From Guptibacillus hwajinpoensis (GTDB taxonomy: Bacteria > Bacillota > Bacilli > Bacillales > Guptibacillaceae), in NCBI RefSeq assembly GCF_020171785.1, contig NZ_JAIVAE010000014.1, forward strand, positions 1 through 64,000: a stretch of DNA of 64,000 nt, given 5' to 3'. Position 1 is the stretch's first letter; every line of letters begins with the position of its first letter. The position numbers and the translations under genes are program-made. Below are positions 18,290 through 26,611 of the stretch, one piece after another. The notes beneath the pieces are model-generated. The model made no database searches, was not told the DNA's origin, and saw only the letters and a list, made by a program, of their open reading frames with translations.

Positions 18290-19319
18290 ATTAGCACATA
18301 CACAGAAACAAAATGCTATCGTCACACCTTTTAAAGATAAAATAGTTCATTTTTTGGTGAAATACGGCACACTGCTCGTGATATTAGCGCTTATTGTAAG
18401 TTTCACCCTTTTGAACGATCGGTTTCTAACCTATAGTAATTTCGCTGATATACTTCGGTCCATCTCGATTGTTACGCTTGTTGCACTCGGGGTAACGTTT
18501 ACACTTATTGTAGGAGGATTTGACCTTTCAGTTGGATCGACGGTGAGCTTAGCAACCATTGCAAGTGCTGCCTCTCTCGTCTGGTATAGACAGGAGCTTC
18601 TTATTGCTCTTCTAATTCCGATCATTTTAGGAATAGTCATTGGTTTGATCAACGCATTCATTACGATCAAAATTAGAATCCCTGACCTTCTTGCAACACT
18701 TGCTGTCATGTATATTGTAAATGGTATTCAATTAACTTACACAAAAGGCTTTTCAATCTACAATAATATGCCAATGGATGACGGTACAACGGCACCAGGC
18801 AAGTTTATACCCTCTTTTCTCTTTATTGGACAAGGAGAAATAGCAGGCGTCCCGTTCCCCGCTATTTTTATGATTTTTTGTGTCATATTGGTTCACCTTT
18901 TCCTTACGTATACGCGTGCTGGCCGGTTGCTTTATATGACAGGAAGTAATCGCGAAGCAGCAAGGCTTTCAGGAGTTGCTGTGCAGCGATACCGTACACT
19001 CGCTTATGTGTTAAGCGGTCTATTTGCTAGTATTGCTGGCATTGTACTTGCATCTCGTATTGGTACAGGCCAGGTTTCTGCTGGCGCCCCACTTCTAATG
19101 GACGGTGTGGCTGCAGCATTAATTGGCTATTCTGTACTCGGTGCTGGTAAACCAAACGCACTCGGTACTTTTGTAGGGGCTGTCTTGATCGGCATTCTTC
19201 TCAATGGATTAACGATGCTAAATGTTCCTTACTATGCTCAAGATATTATTAAAGGGACCATTTTAATAGGCGCCCTTGCCTTTACGTTCTATCAAAACAA
19301 GCGCGAAATTAAAATGTAA
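18273..19319 (+). CDS. Sugar ABC transporter permease (RbsC-like)
   Basis: A 348-residue integral membrane permease with about nine hydrophobic segments. The family motif GGFDLSVGSTVSLA lies near residue 83, and GSNREAARLSGVAV is the coupling loop that contacts the ATPase. One permease gene with a fused ATPase implies a homodimeric channel, as in ribose transporters. It is the last gene of the chain and ends at a perfect terminator palindrome. Confidence 0.9.
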   Translation: MKSAAELAHTQKQNAIVTPFKDKIVHFLVKYGTLLVILALIVSFTLLNDRFLTYSNFADILRSISIVTLVALGVTFTLIVGGFDLSVGSTVSLATIASAASLVWYRQELLIALLIPIILGIVIGLINAFITIKIRIPDLLATLAVMYIVNGIQLTYTKGFSIYNNMPMDDGTTAPGKFIPSFLFIGQGEIAGVPFPAIFMIFCVILVHLFLTYTRAGRLLYMTGSNREAARLSGVAVQRYRTLAYVLSGLFASIAGIVLASRIGTGQVSAGAPLLMDGVAAALIGYSVLGAGKPNALGTFVGAVLIGILLNGLTMLNVPYYAQDIIKGTILIGALAFTFYQNKREIKM

Positions 19320-19320
19320 G

Positions 19321-19348
19321 AAAAAGCGATGCAGCTGCATCGCTTTTT
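19321..19348. terminator. Bidirectional terminator
   Basis: A perfect 28-bp palindrome: AAAAAGCGATGCAG and its exact inverse. It lies between the convergent ABC permease and YmaF-like genes and serves both strands. Confidence 0.9.
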
Positions 19349-19712
19349 ACCAATTCAAGGGAGAATTCCCTATAGGAAGACTCGTTTCTCCTGAAAAATA
19401 ATGTTTGTGGTTTTCTTTAGACACCGTTTCCCCGCTAAATTTATGATAATGACCACCTTTTGCTAATAAAATGGGGGGGCCAGATTCTACGCTATAGCGA
19501 TGTTGATGCCCTTCCTCTTCTATCGTTATCCCTTCAATTCGATGAACATGCTGATCAAAAGAGCTGCCGTTAATAGGAAAACTGAATCCTAAAATCTGAA
19601 AATGATGATGATTAAACCGCTCTTCCAGATTCCCTCTAAAATAATGAGCATGAGCTTCTGGTAATCCAAATCCCTTAAACAAAATGCTTTCTCCTTTCTT
19701 TTCACCTAACAT
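19347..19712 (-). CDS. YmaF family histidine-rich protein
   Basis: A 121-residue protein with regularly spaced His clusters: HAHYF, HHHF, HVHRIEG, HQHRYS, HYHKFSGET and HKHYFSGET. The last two are near repeats of about 14 residues. This matches the YmaF family of unknown function. Metal binding is a reasonable inference from the His pattern. No signal peptide is seen. A single gene. Confidence 0.8.
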   Translation of the reverse strand: MLGEKKGESILFKGFGLPEAHAHYFRGNLEERFNHHHFQILGFSFPINGSSFDQHVHRIEGITIEEEGHQHRYSVESGPPILLAKGGHYHKFSGETVSKENHKHYFSGETSLPIGNSPLNW

Positions 19713-19846
19713 GGATTCAACTCAAACGCTTAACTCGTTTATTAGAATAAGAGAAAAGCTTAGAAGTAGAAATGATAAAGGAAATCCATGCGAAAGCACG
19801 AATACCATACATAGATCAATCAACCTTAGCTAAAGAGAGGTGACAT

Positions 19847-20569
19847 ATGTCTTCTTTCCATATTTATGGCCATAGAGGTTCGTCAGGTACACACCCTGAA
19901 AATACACTCATTTCTTTTCAGGCGGCTCATAAAGCTGGTGCTCAAGGAATCGAGCTCGACGTTCAATTAACGAAAGACCTTGTACCCGTTGTGATTCATG
20001 ATGAACGACTAGAGCGAACGACAAATGGTATTGGTTTTGTGAAAGACTTCCTATACGAAGATTTAGCGCGACTAGACGCCGGTCACTCTTTCTCAAGTTG
20101 CTTCCAGGGAAACTCTATCCCTTCTCTAAAAAACGTTTTAGAATGGATTACTTCCACCTCCCTTATGTTGAATATAGAGCTAAAAAATGGTCGATTTCCT
20201 TATGACCACTTAGAAACAAAGGTACTTGAATTGCTGACACATTATCAGCTTTATGATCGAACCATTATCTCTTCCTTTAATCACTATAGTATTCAGCACC
20301 TCGCTCAAGTAGGCTGCAAAGTTGAAACCGCCATTCTACTCATGGAGAAGTTAGTAGAGCCGTGGGATTATCTTCAACGAGTTGGAGCCAACAGTATCCA
20401 CATAGAGTGTAGTGCGATTGATGAGTATTTTATAACAAATACCCAAAAGCGCGCTATCCCTGTTCGTGCTTTTACTGTCAATGATCCTCATCAAATAGCT
20501 GCGCTCAAAAAAGCGGGATGTTCCGCAATATTTACTGATTTTCCTGCAGTTGCGATGCGGTCCATATAA
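19847..20569 (+). CDS. Glycerophosphodiester phosphodiesterase
   Basis: A 240-residue cytoplasmic GDPD of the UgpQ type that hydrolyses glycerophosphodiesters to glycerol-3-phosphate and an alcohol. The catalytic motif is [13 protein letters not shown] near the N-terminus, followed by [10 protein letters not shown] and [14 protein letters not shown]. The distal LNIELKNG Glu/Lys pair is also present. It has AGAGAGGTGAC ahead of the ATG and a hairpin terminator immediately after the stop. Confidence 0.93.
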   Translation: MSSFHIYGHRGSSGTHPENTLISFQAAHKAGAQGIELDVQLTKDLVPVVIHDERLERTTNGIGFVKDFLYEDLARLDAGHSFSSCFQGNSIPSLKNVLEWITSTSLMLNIELKNGRFPYDHLETKVLELLTHYQLYDRTIISSFNHYSIQHLAQVGCKVETAILLMEKLVEPWDYLQRVGANSIHIECSAIDEYFITNTQKRAIPVRAFTVNDPHQIAALKKAGCSAIFTDFPAVAMRSI

Positions 20570-20593
20570 CGCCCTTCTCTAAAAAGGGCGTTT
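20568..20593 (+). terminator. Terminator after the GDPD gene
   Basis: Stem AACGCCC/GGGCGTT with an A-rich loop and a short T stretch, overlapping the stop codon. Confidence 0.6.
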
Positions 20594-20620
20594 GCCTATG
20601 TCCCCAATCTTACTCTCCCA

Positions 20621-20629
20621 CATACGTTA
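20621..20629 (+). promoter_or_regulatory. Possible sigma-K -10 element
   Basis: CATACGTTA matches the sigma-K -10 consensus CATAnnnTA, about 40 nt before the start of the YjcZ-type gene. A matching -35 AC element is not clear, so support is partial. Confidence 0.3.
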
Positions 20630-20667
20630 GTAAGGAAGCGACACATATTGACGGGAGGAACGAGACG

Positions 20668-20757
20668 ATGAGTGGATATGGATATGGTCAAGGTTTCGCG
20701 TTAATCGTAGTTTTGTTTATTCTTTTGATTATCATTGGTGCATCTTATATTTATTAA
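20668..20757 (+). CDS. YjcZ-family small sporulation protein
   Basis: A 29-residue protein: [10 protein letters not shown] followed by a single hydrophobic segment of about 15 residues and ending in SYIY. The Gly/Tyr-rich head plus short membrane segment is the hallmark of the YjcZ/SscA family of tiny spore-associated proteins. It has a GGGAGGAACGAGACG ribosome binding site and its own terminator at 20758-20796. It is too short for standard ORF cut-offs. Confidence 0.8.
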   Translation: MSGYGYGQGFALIVVLFILLIIIGASYIY

Positions 20758-20796
20758 AAAAAAGACTTCCGCAATAATAAGCGGAAGTCTTTTTCA
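20758..20796 (+). terminator. Terminator after the YjcZ-type gene
   Basis: Stem AAAGACTTCCGC/GCGGAAGTCTTT with an AATAATAA loop and a T run. Confidence 0.9.
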
Positions 20797-20829
20797 TATA
20801 TTTGAGGGGGAATTAATCATCTCACTAAA

Positions 20830-21354
20830 TTAAAGAGTAGTATTTGGAGATGTCTTCGGGTTCACAGTTGTGCTACCAGGTGTACGTGTTTCACTGCCAG
20901 GAATATTTGTTGGCTCGTATTCATTTTCATTTGATTCTGTTACTTCCTGCCCAGCATCCTTCACTTTACTTCCAATATCCTTTAGATCTTCACTCGCTTC
21001 TCTTGCAGAAGAAAGGACTTCAGTTGAATCTTCTTTCACTTGATTCACTTGGTCTACCACATCATCATTCACCTTTTCATAAAGGGCTTGAGCATCGTTC
21101 ATTGCTTCTTTTAAAACAGAAGAAGCTGATTGAATCCGATCCATCCAGTCGTCTTTCACTTCGCCCGGATTTTCTTTCACACGAGTATAAAATCCTTTTG
21201 AAGAGTCCTTGAACGTGCCTGCTGATGATCTCACTTTATTTCTAGTAGTTGAATCAAGCATCGCTACCGCACCACCTACAATAGCACCTACCAAAATACC
21301 TTTTACAAGCTTACCATTCTTTTCATTATTTACTGTCGTAGTCGTTGTTTGCAT
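20830..21354 (-). CDS. YtxH-like protein
   Basis: A 174-residue protein. A short hydrophobic, glycine-rich segment at residues 16-33 (LVKGILVGAIVGGAVAML) is followed by a long charged, probably coiled-coil amphipathic region. The tail is low-complexity, rich in Thr/Pro/Asn. The layout resembles YtxH/general-stress or GvpP-like proteins. The function is unknown and the tail varies in this family. A single-gene unit, transcribed away from queF. Confidence 0.7.
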   Translation of the reverse strand: MQTTTTTVNNEKNGKLVKGILVGAIVGGAVAMLDSTTRNKVRSSAGTFKDSSKGFYTRVKENPGEVKDDWMDRIQSASSVLKEAMNDAQALYEKVNDDVVDQVNQVKEDSTEVLSSAREASEDLKDIGSKVKDAGQEVTESNENEYEPTNIPGSETRTPGSTTVNPKTSPNTTL

Positions 21355-21476
21355 GATGATTCCTCCTATTATCTTTCTTAGTTTGCTTAGCTATTTTTTT
21401 ACTTTCCCTTTATGTTAAAAGCTAAACTAATAAATTTGGCCTGAACTTCCAACTTCGCATTGGAAAGTTCCTCTGT

Positions 21477-21482
21477 TATAAT
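21477..21482 (+). promoter_or_regulatory. -10 element of the queF promoter
   Basis: A perfect TATAAT about 17 nt upstream of the riboswitch. The -35 region (TTCGCA near 21454) is weak. Confidence 0.5.
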
Positions 21483-21498
21483 AGACAACGTTGAATGA

Positions 21499-21540
21499 CA
21501 GCAGTTCGTAACCTTCCTGCTTCATCAAAACTAAAGGAGG
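21499..21540 (+). ncRNA. preQ1-I riboswitch controlling queF
   Basis: A compact hairpin, GCAG (21501-21504) with CTGC (21517-21520), encloses the loop TTCGTAACCTTC. An A-rich tail, AAAACTAAAGG, follows. CCTT in the loop can pair with AAGG in the tail, making the H-type pseudoknot. That AAGG belongs to the AAAGGAGG ribosome binding site of queF. Ligand binding should therefore hide the ribosome site and block translation. Confidence 0.85.
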
Positions 21541-21547
21541 ATTATTA

Positions 21548-21964
21548 ATGAATAGTATGGATAAAGCTTGGCTACCTTCTTCTGGTCCGATGCCTCGCCC
21601 AGAAAGTGTGGAACAAGCAAGAGAAGTGATAAAAAACGAATCATTCGATGCACCGAACGTACAAGAAATTACGTTTAATGCACTTGAATTTACAGCGGTT
21701 TGTCCTAAAACAGGACAACCTGACTTTGGTCGAGTTGAGATTTCTTACGTACCTGATGAGAAATGCATCGAGTCCAAGTCACTGAAATTTTATCTCTGGT
21801 CTTATCGTGACGAAGGAAGCTTCTGCGAGACGCTCGCTGCACGTATAGCAGACGATGTTGTATACGCAATTGACCCTTTAAAAGTAACCATTACGGTTTA
21901 TCAATCAGCACGTGGCGGTATCGAACTTAAAACGACAGCCATTCGTGAGAAAGCAACGCAATAA
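21548..21964 (+). CDS. queF: NADPH-dependent 7-cyano-7-deazaguanine reductase
   Basis: A 138-residue unimodal QueF of the T-fold family that reduces preQ0 to preQ1 in queuosine biosynthesis. The catalytic Cys is in FTAVCPKTGQPDFG, and the QueF motif ESKSLKFYLWSYRDEG follows. The length fits the Bacillus form. The start codon lies 7 nt after the riboswitch-embedded ribosome binding site. Confidence 0.96.
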   Translation: MNSMDKAWLPSSGPMPRPESVEQAREVIKNESFDAPNVQEITFNALEFTAVCPKTGQPDFGRVEISYVPDEKCIESKSLKFYLWSYRDEGSFCETLAARIADDVVYAIDPLKVTITVYQSARGGIELKTTAIREKATQ

Positions 21965-21965
21965 A

Positions 21966-22619
21966 ATGAAAAATCAATTCATCGACCGAAATCTTGTCCT
22001 GTTTAATGTTCTGTTTGCGACCTCGATAGTGATCGCAAACGTCCTAGCAGGAAAAGTGGTGATGATCGGAAGCTTTGTCATCCCAGCGGCCGTTGTGATG
22101 TATGCCTTTTCGTTTCTTTTCACAGATGTTATTCACGAAAAATATGGTGAAGAAGAAGCGAAACGAACGGTTCAGTACGGCTTTATCGCTCAGATTTTCG
22201 CAAGTATCATGATCTATCTTGGTATGCTTCTTCCAGTAGCACCATTCGCAGCCGATACTCAGGCTGCTTATGAAATATTACTAGGTCAAAACTACCGGTT
22301 TGTGCTAGCAAGTCTTGCAGCGTACCTCGTGTCTCAACACGTTGATGTCTACGTCTTCTCTCTGTTAAAGAAGCGAACTTCTAACAGGCATAAATGGCTA
22401 CGTAATAATGTAAGTACATTTACTTCTCAGCTATTAGATACAACGATTTTTATTACAATTGCCTTTGCAGGGACTGTTCCTAACCTATGGGTAATGGTCC
22501 TCTCTCAATTTATCATTAAAATGGCGCTGGCTCTTTTAGACACGCCCGTTTTTTATCTTCTTACAAGATTGACTGATACAAAACAGCAAGTTAACAACCA
22601 ATACCCCCTGGATGCATAA
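21966..22619 (+). CDS. Queuosine precursor transporter, YhhQ family
   Basis: A 217-residue membrane protein with about six hydrophobic segments. Family motifs are FATSIVIANVLAGK, FLFTDVIHEKYGEEEAKR and VSQHVDVYVF. Members import preQ0/preQ1-type queuosine precursors. The ATG lies 1 nt after the queF stop with no clear ribosome site of its own, so translation is probably coupled. It should therefore share the preQ1 riboswitch. The stop codon lies inside the terminator stem. Confidence 0.9.
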   Translation: MKNQFIDRNLVLFNVLFATSIVIANVLAGKVVMIGSFVIPAAVVMYAFSFLFTDVIHEKYGEEEAKRTVQYGFIAQIFASIMIYLGMLLPVAPFAADTQAAYEILLGQNYRFVLASLAAYLVSQHVDVYVFSLLKKRTSNRHKWLRNNVSTFTSQLLDTTIFITIAFAGTVPNLWVMVLSQFIIKMALALLDTPVFYLLTRLTDTKQQVNNQYPLDA

Positions 22620-22636
22620 TCCAGAGGGTTTTTCGT
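22604..22636. terminator. Terminator between yhhQ-type and htr genes
   Basis: Stem CCCCCTGGAT/ATCCAGAGGG with a T run on the plus strand. It also lies just past the htr stop on the minus strand. Confidence 0.85.
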
Positions 22637-23839
22637 TTACAATCCATTTTGATTCGCTAATGTCATTGTTACGGTTTGCAGTTTTCCATCACGATAGAAC
22701 GTTACTTCCATTTTGTCCCCAACTTCTTTATTCGAGTATAAATACTTCCGTAGAGCTGCTGAATCTTTTACTTCTGTATCATCCAGCTTAACCACTACGT
22801 CCCCTTCTTTTAAACCAGCTTCTGAAGCAGGTGAGTTAGGTGCAATTCCCATTAATACGACTCCACTTTCTACATCTTCCGGAAGATTAAGCGTGCCAGT
22901 CCAATATTGCGTTGGTACTTCTGCTAATGAAGCAGGCGTTACACCCATTACAGGACGTTTCACTTCCCCAGTCATTTCAAGCTGATCAATGATTGGCTGC
23001 GCATCCTCAATTGGAATCGCAAATCCAATACCTTCTACTGTTTCTTCGGCAATTTTTGAAGAGTTAATCCCGATCAACTGACCTTTTATATTAATTAATG
23101 CACCACCGCTATTACCGGGATTAATAGATGCATCCGTTTGAATCACATCTGCTTCGTAATCAGGCTGTCCATTTTGATCAAGATCTACTGGAATGGTGCG
23201 ACTCGGGTTACTAATAATTCCTTGTGTTACAGATCCTTCGAGGAAACCTAATGGATTACCGACTGCAATGGCTGGTTCACCAGTTTGAAGATTTGATGAT
23301 GAACCAAGTTCTGCGACGGCCTCGACATCTTTTGCATCAATTTCTAATACAGCTAGATCCATTAATGCATCTGTTCCAAGTACGTTTGCTTCTGCCTTTT
23401 TTTCATTACTTAACGTCACTTCTACCGAAGAGGCGCCTTCGACTACGTGGTTATTTGTCACGACAAAAGCCTTACCACCTTCATTCTTATAAATCACTCC
23501 AGATCCAGACGATGCGGCTTGCCCTGATTGACCCGAAGGATCTTCTAAAGAAAACCCACCGCTTTGATAGCTTGTTATACTAACTACTGCATCCTGTGCC
23601 TTTTGTACAGCTGAAGTAATATCAGAGGAAACATTATAAGCCACATTCGAGGTTTCTACATTTCCGCTAGCTGTTACCGCGTCTTGATTCGTTGATGGCT
23701 GGTCTATGTTAGAGACATAAGGCGCAGCAAAAAGCATGATGGATGCTCCTACAATGGCGCCAAATGCACTTGGAAGAAACCAGTTTCTTCCACTTTTTGT
23801 TTGTTTCATTCTTGTTTCATTATTATCATAGTAACCCAT
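22637..23839 (-). CDS. HtrA-type membrane serine protease (S1C)
   Basis: A 400-residue trypsin-like protease with one N-terminal membrane anchor (about residues 18-40) and a Ser/Asn-rich linker. The triad is His in NNHVVEG, Asp in LMDLAVLEI and Ser in NPGNSGGAL. A C-terminal PDZ domain holds SPASEAGLKEGDVVVKL. It corresponds to the HtrA/HtrB/HtrC cell-envelope quality-control proteases of Bacillus. The open frame extends to 23947, but GGGTGA 8 nt before the ATG at 23839 sets the start. Confidence 0.92.
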   Translation of the reverse strand: MGYYDNNETRMKQTKSGRNWFLPSAFGAIVGASIMLFAAPYVSNIDQPSTNQDAVTASGNVETSNVAYNVSSDITSAVQKAQDAVVSITSYQSGGFSLEDPSGQSGQAASSGSGVIYKNEGGKAFVVTNNHVVEGASSVEVTLSNEKKAEANVLGTDALMDLAVLEIDAKDVEAVAELGSSSNLQTGEPAIAVGNPLGFLEGSVTQGIISNPSRTIPVDLDQNGQPDYEADVIQTDASINPGNSGGALINIKGQLIGINSSKIAEETVEGIGFAIPIEDAQPIIDQLEMTGEVKRPVMGVTPASLAEVPTQYWTGTLNLPEDVESGVVLMGIAPNSPASEAGLKEGDVVVKLDDTEVKDSAALRKYLYSNKEVGDKMEVTFYRDGKLQTVTMTLANQNGL

Positions 23840-24050
23840 GAATCGGTCACCCTTTCTCCCCTTTGATTTGTTTATAGTCTTATTGTAACGAGAGGTGACG
23901 GTGATTTCGCAAATATGTGATAGTTTTGATATTGTTTGATATTTCACGTCATTTCATTATGTAATACCCTTATTAGTTGATCCATTAACACCTGAGTCTG
24001 CTGAGTGAAGAAGAAATTTTAGAATAGGATGGCCAGCTTTTTTTAACTAC

Positions 24051-24076
24051 AAAAAAACCCTGCTTCGGCAGGGTTT
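24051..24076 (-). terminator. Terminator after the acetyltransferase
   Basis: Stem AAACCCTGC/GCAGGGTTT with a four-base loop and a T run on the minus strand. Confidence 0.85.
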
Positions 24077-24573
24077 CACATATATTCATTTTCTTTTATA
24101 AACTTTTCTTCATCAATTTTGTTTCTTAAGAGATGTGGTTCTACTGTTAATTTAGATAAACCAATGCGGTCCATCACGTTGTTCATCTCTTCTTTACCCT
24201 CATTACTTTCCTTATCTGGAAAAGCCCAGCTAACGAGAGCATTAGCCATTTCAATGGCGTACCCTTTATTGCGATAGTCAGGAATTAAATGATACCCAAC
24301 TTCAAGATTGTTTGTCGCTTCTATATTGTTATATCCCATCGTACCAATGACTTTTTCATCTGAAGTATGAATTAATATTCCTTCCCATCTATGGCTTGAA
24401 ATAGTGCCATCAGTTAGATGAAAAGGTAGAAATTGTTCAAACTGAACGTTATTAAATTCTTCCGGTACTTCGACATGCAAAAGCTTTTCTAGTTCCTTCT
24501 TATTTGTCATTGCTTTGATCAAATCAAAAGAGAAAGGAATGATGGTCAGACGATCGGTCTGAAGATAAGGCAT
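24076..24573 (-). CDS. GNAT acetyltransferase, RimJ-like, unusual C-terminus
   Basis: A 165-residue protein. The N-terminal two thirds follow the RimJ/RimL pattern (LQTDRLTIIPF, VIGTMGYNNIE, EVGYHLIPDYRNKGYAIEMANALVSWAF). After that the usual N-x-x-S-x-x-x-x-x-K-x-GF block is missing. It is replaced by a charged insertion and a short tail that runs straight into the terminator. It may be a divergent member or a C-terminally eroded gene. Confidence 0.7.
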   Translation of the reverse strand: MPYLQTDRLTIIPFSFDLIKAMTNKKELEKLLHVEVPEEFNNVQFEQFLPFHLTDGTISSHRWEGILIHTSDEKVIGTMGYNNIEATNNLEVGYHLIPDYRNKGYAIEMANALVSWAFPDKESNEGKEEMNNVMDRIGLSKLTVEPHLLRNKIDEEKFIKENEYM

Positions 24574-24750
24574 TTTCTCTCAAAAGTCCTCCTTGTGAGT
24601 TTATTTCATGTGGTTGAAAATGACTTTTTACACTATACCTTATTGCTTTACTTACTGTAAACCATACCCCGTACAATCAATAATAAACGAAATCTTCTCA
24701 TTATTACATTTGCTTTGTCCAGCTTACTATTAGGATATGCACGTCATAAG

Positions 24751-24778
24751 AAAAAGCTGCTACAAATGTAACAGCTTA
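24751..24778 (-). terminator. Terminator after the antiporter gene
   Basis: Minus strand stem TAAGCTGTTAC with a matching GTAGCAGCTT arm, then TTTCTT. Confidence 0.7.
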
Positions 24779-26380
24779 GTGTGTTCTTTTTGAATCTTTC
24801 ACAACTTCCTCTTCTTCAAATTCAGCAAGACCATTATTCAATAGCTCTTTATACTTTCCAGCTATTTCTCCCGAAATGATTTCTTCTTGTTCTAGCTGGT
24901 TGATCTTATCATACTGAGCGTAAAGAGAGTGCTTTCTTAACGTTATGAGCTGGCTTTTCTTAAGCTCCGGATACTCCGTTAACAAGGCGTCAAGTTCTCG
25001 GTGACTTTTATCAATTTCATCTTGGTAATGATTTAGCAATTCCGAATAAACTGGTTCAGGTACGAAAAGCTGCGTCTTTATTTTCTTAATCTCTGCTACT
25101 CCCGCTTCATAGCGATGCAAATTAGCAACGATATCTTCATACTCTTTTGAGCCGCTGTGCTTTGCTCTTAAGCCGAAATAGCTAATAAGCGGCTTAATCG
25201 TTAACCCTTGAATAACTAAAGAAAATAACACAATGCTGAAGGTAAGAATTAACACCGTATCTCGTCCGTCAAAATCACCTGGTAAGCTAAGAACAAGCGC
25301 TATCGATAAAGAACCTTTTAATCCCCCCCAGTTAAGCACATGTCTCCATGACCATGGTAACCCCTTGACGAATAGCGTACTGCCATAAACCGCAATACTT
25401 CTACCAATCAGCACGATTAGGAGCGCAAGACCTATTGTTCCCCACTGATCAGAAAAGTTGATCCGTGTAATCTCTAGACCAACCATGAGAAAGACAATTG
25501 AATTCGCTAGCAATGCAGCTACGTCCCAAAAGTTATTGATATTTAATCGGGTAGTTGGACTCATACCTACTCTTGAACCAAAGTTACCAAACGTTAATGC
25601 TGCTACAACGACGGCAATAACACCGGAAACATGAATACTTTCTGCAGTTAGATAAGAACCGTAGAAAAGAAGGATACTAAAAATAATTTCAAGTGGATAG
25701 TCATCAAAGTATTTCGTAAGGATGGAAATGGCATATCCTAAACCACCACCAACAAGTAATCCACCCGCTACAACTTTCACAAATTCAAACGCACCGCTCG
25801 TTAGTCCTCCCCAACCCATATCGAGATAGGCTAGAAGAGAAAAAGCAGATATTTTAAACAGGACAACCGCAAGCCCATCATTAAACAAACTTTCTCCTTC
25901 TATAACTGTTGAAAGCTTGTGATTTACTCCCATACTTTTAAAAATCGATAATACACTAACAGGATCAGTCGCACTCATTAATGCTGCAAATACGAATGCT
26001 ACGGGAATTGATAAACCTAGTAGAAAATGGGTAGAAAACCCAATCACTAGAAAAGAAAGAAAGGTTCCCCCAAAAGCCAGAGCAATGATCGGCTTTTTGT
26101 TTTGATTTAAATGTTCATAAGGCAATTTCAAAGCGGCCTCGCCTAGAAGCGCTGGAAGGAAAATCGTTAAAATAACGAAATTAAAAACGTCTCCCTCAGT
26201 AATAAACATTTTAAGCGGCTCAAGTACTGGAATGTTAAATAATCCAATTAACGTTCCAATGATGACAAGAGCTATCGGATATGGTTGCTTTAGTTTTTTT
26301 GCAATAGCCGTAATACCAGCCGCAATCATCGTAAGAATAAGTCCGAGTTCAAATATGTGATGCATATCTAAATGTTCCAT
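24776..26380 (-). CDS. CPA1 family Na+(K+)/H+ antiporter
   Basis: A 534-residue antiporter with about twelve membrane segments over residues 8-400 and a hydrophilic C-terminal tail of about 130 residues. Conserved features are MSATDPVSVLSIFK and GESLFNDGLAVVLFK, which hold the ion-binding acidic residues, and GGLKGSLSIALVLSLP. These place it in the NhaP/CPA1 group. Whether Na+, K+ or Li+ is exchanged cannot be read. Single gene. Confidence 0.9.
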   Translation of the reverse strand: MEHLDMHHIFELGLILTMIAAGITAIAKKLKQPYPIALVIIGTLIGLFNIPVLEPLKMFITEGDVFNFVILTIFLPALLGEAALKLPYEHLNQNKKPIIALAFGGTFLSFLVIGFSTHFLLGLSIPVAFVFAALMSATDPVSVLSIFKSMGVNHKLSTVIEGESLFNDGLAVVLFKISAFSLLAYLDMGWGGLTSGAFEFVKVVAGGLLVGGGLGYAISILTKYFDDYPLEIIFSILLFYGSYLTAESIHVSGVIAVVVAALTFGNFGSRVGMSPTTRLNINNFWDVAALLANSIVFLMVGLEITRINFSDQWGTIGLALLIVLIGRSIAVYGSTLFVKGLPWSWRHVLNWGGLKGSLSIALVLSLPGDFDGRDTVLILTFSIVLFSLVIQGLTIKPLISYFGLRAKHSGSKEYEDIVANLHRYEAGVAEIKKIKTQLFVPEPVYSELLNHYQDEIDKSHRELDALLTEYPELKKSQLITLRKHSLYAQYDKINQLEQEEIISGEIAGKYKELLNNGLAEFEEEEVVKDSKRTH

Positions 26381-26569
26381 TTTGCGCCTCCGATCCTTAA
26401 TCTGCTTTCATTGTATCCATTATCAAACAAAATTAGGGAAATAAATCAATCACTTATAAAGCAACAATAGTTTCTCTCTCCTACAACACTCTCTTCTTTT
26501 TCCTTCTTACTATTTCCATTATTTGATCATTCATCCTACTACCCTACCCTCTTTCCTCTAAAACAAAGC

Positions 26570-26605
26570 AAAAAAAAAGAAGAGTTCTGCTTGAACTCTT
26601 CTTAC
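26570..26605 (-). terminator. Terminator after the neutral protease
   Basis: Minus strand stem AGAAGAGTTCAAG with AGAACTCTTCT, followed by a run of T. Confidence 0.9.
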
Positions 26606-26611
26606 AATCAG

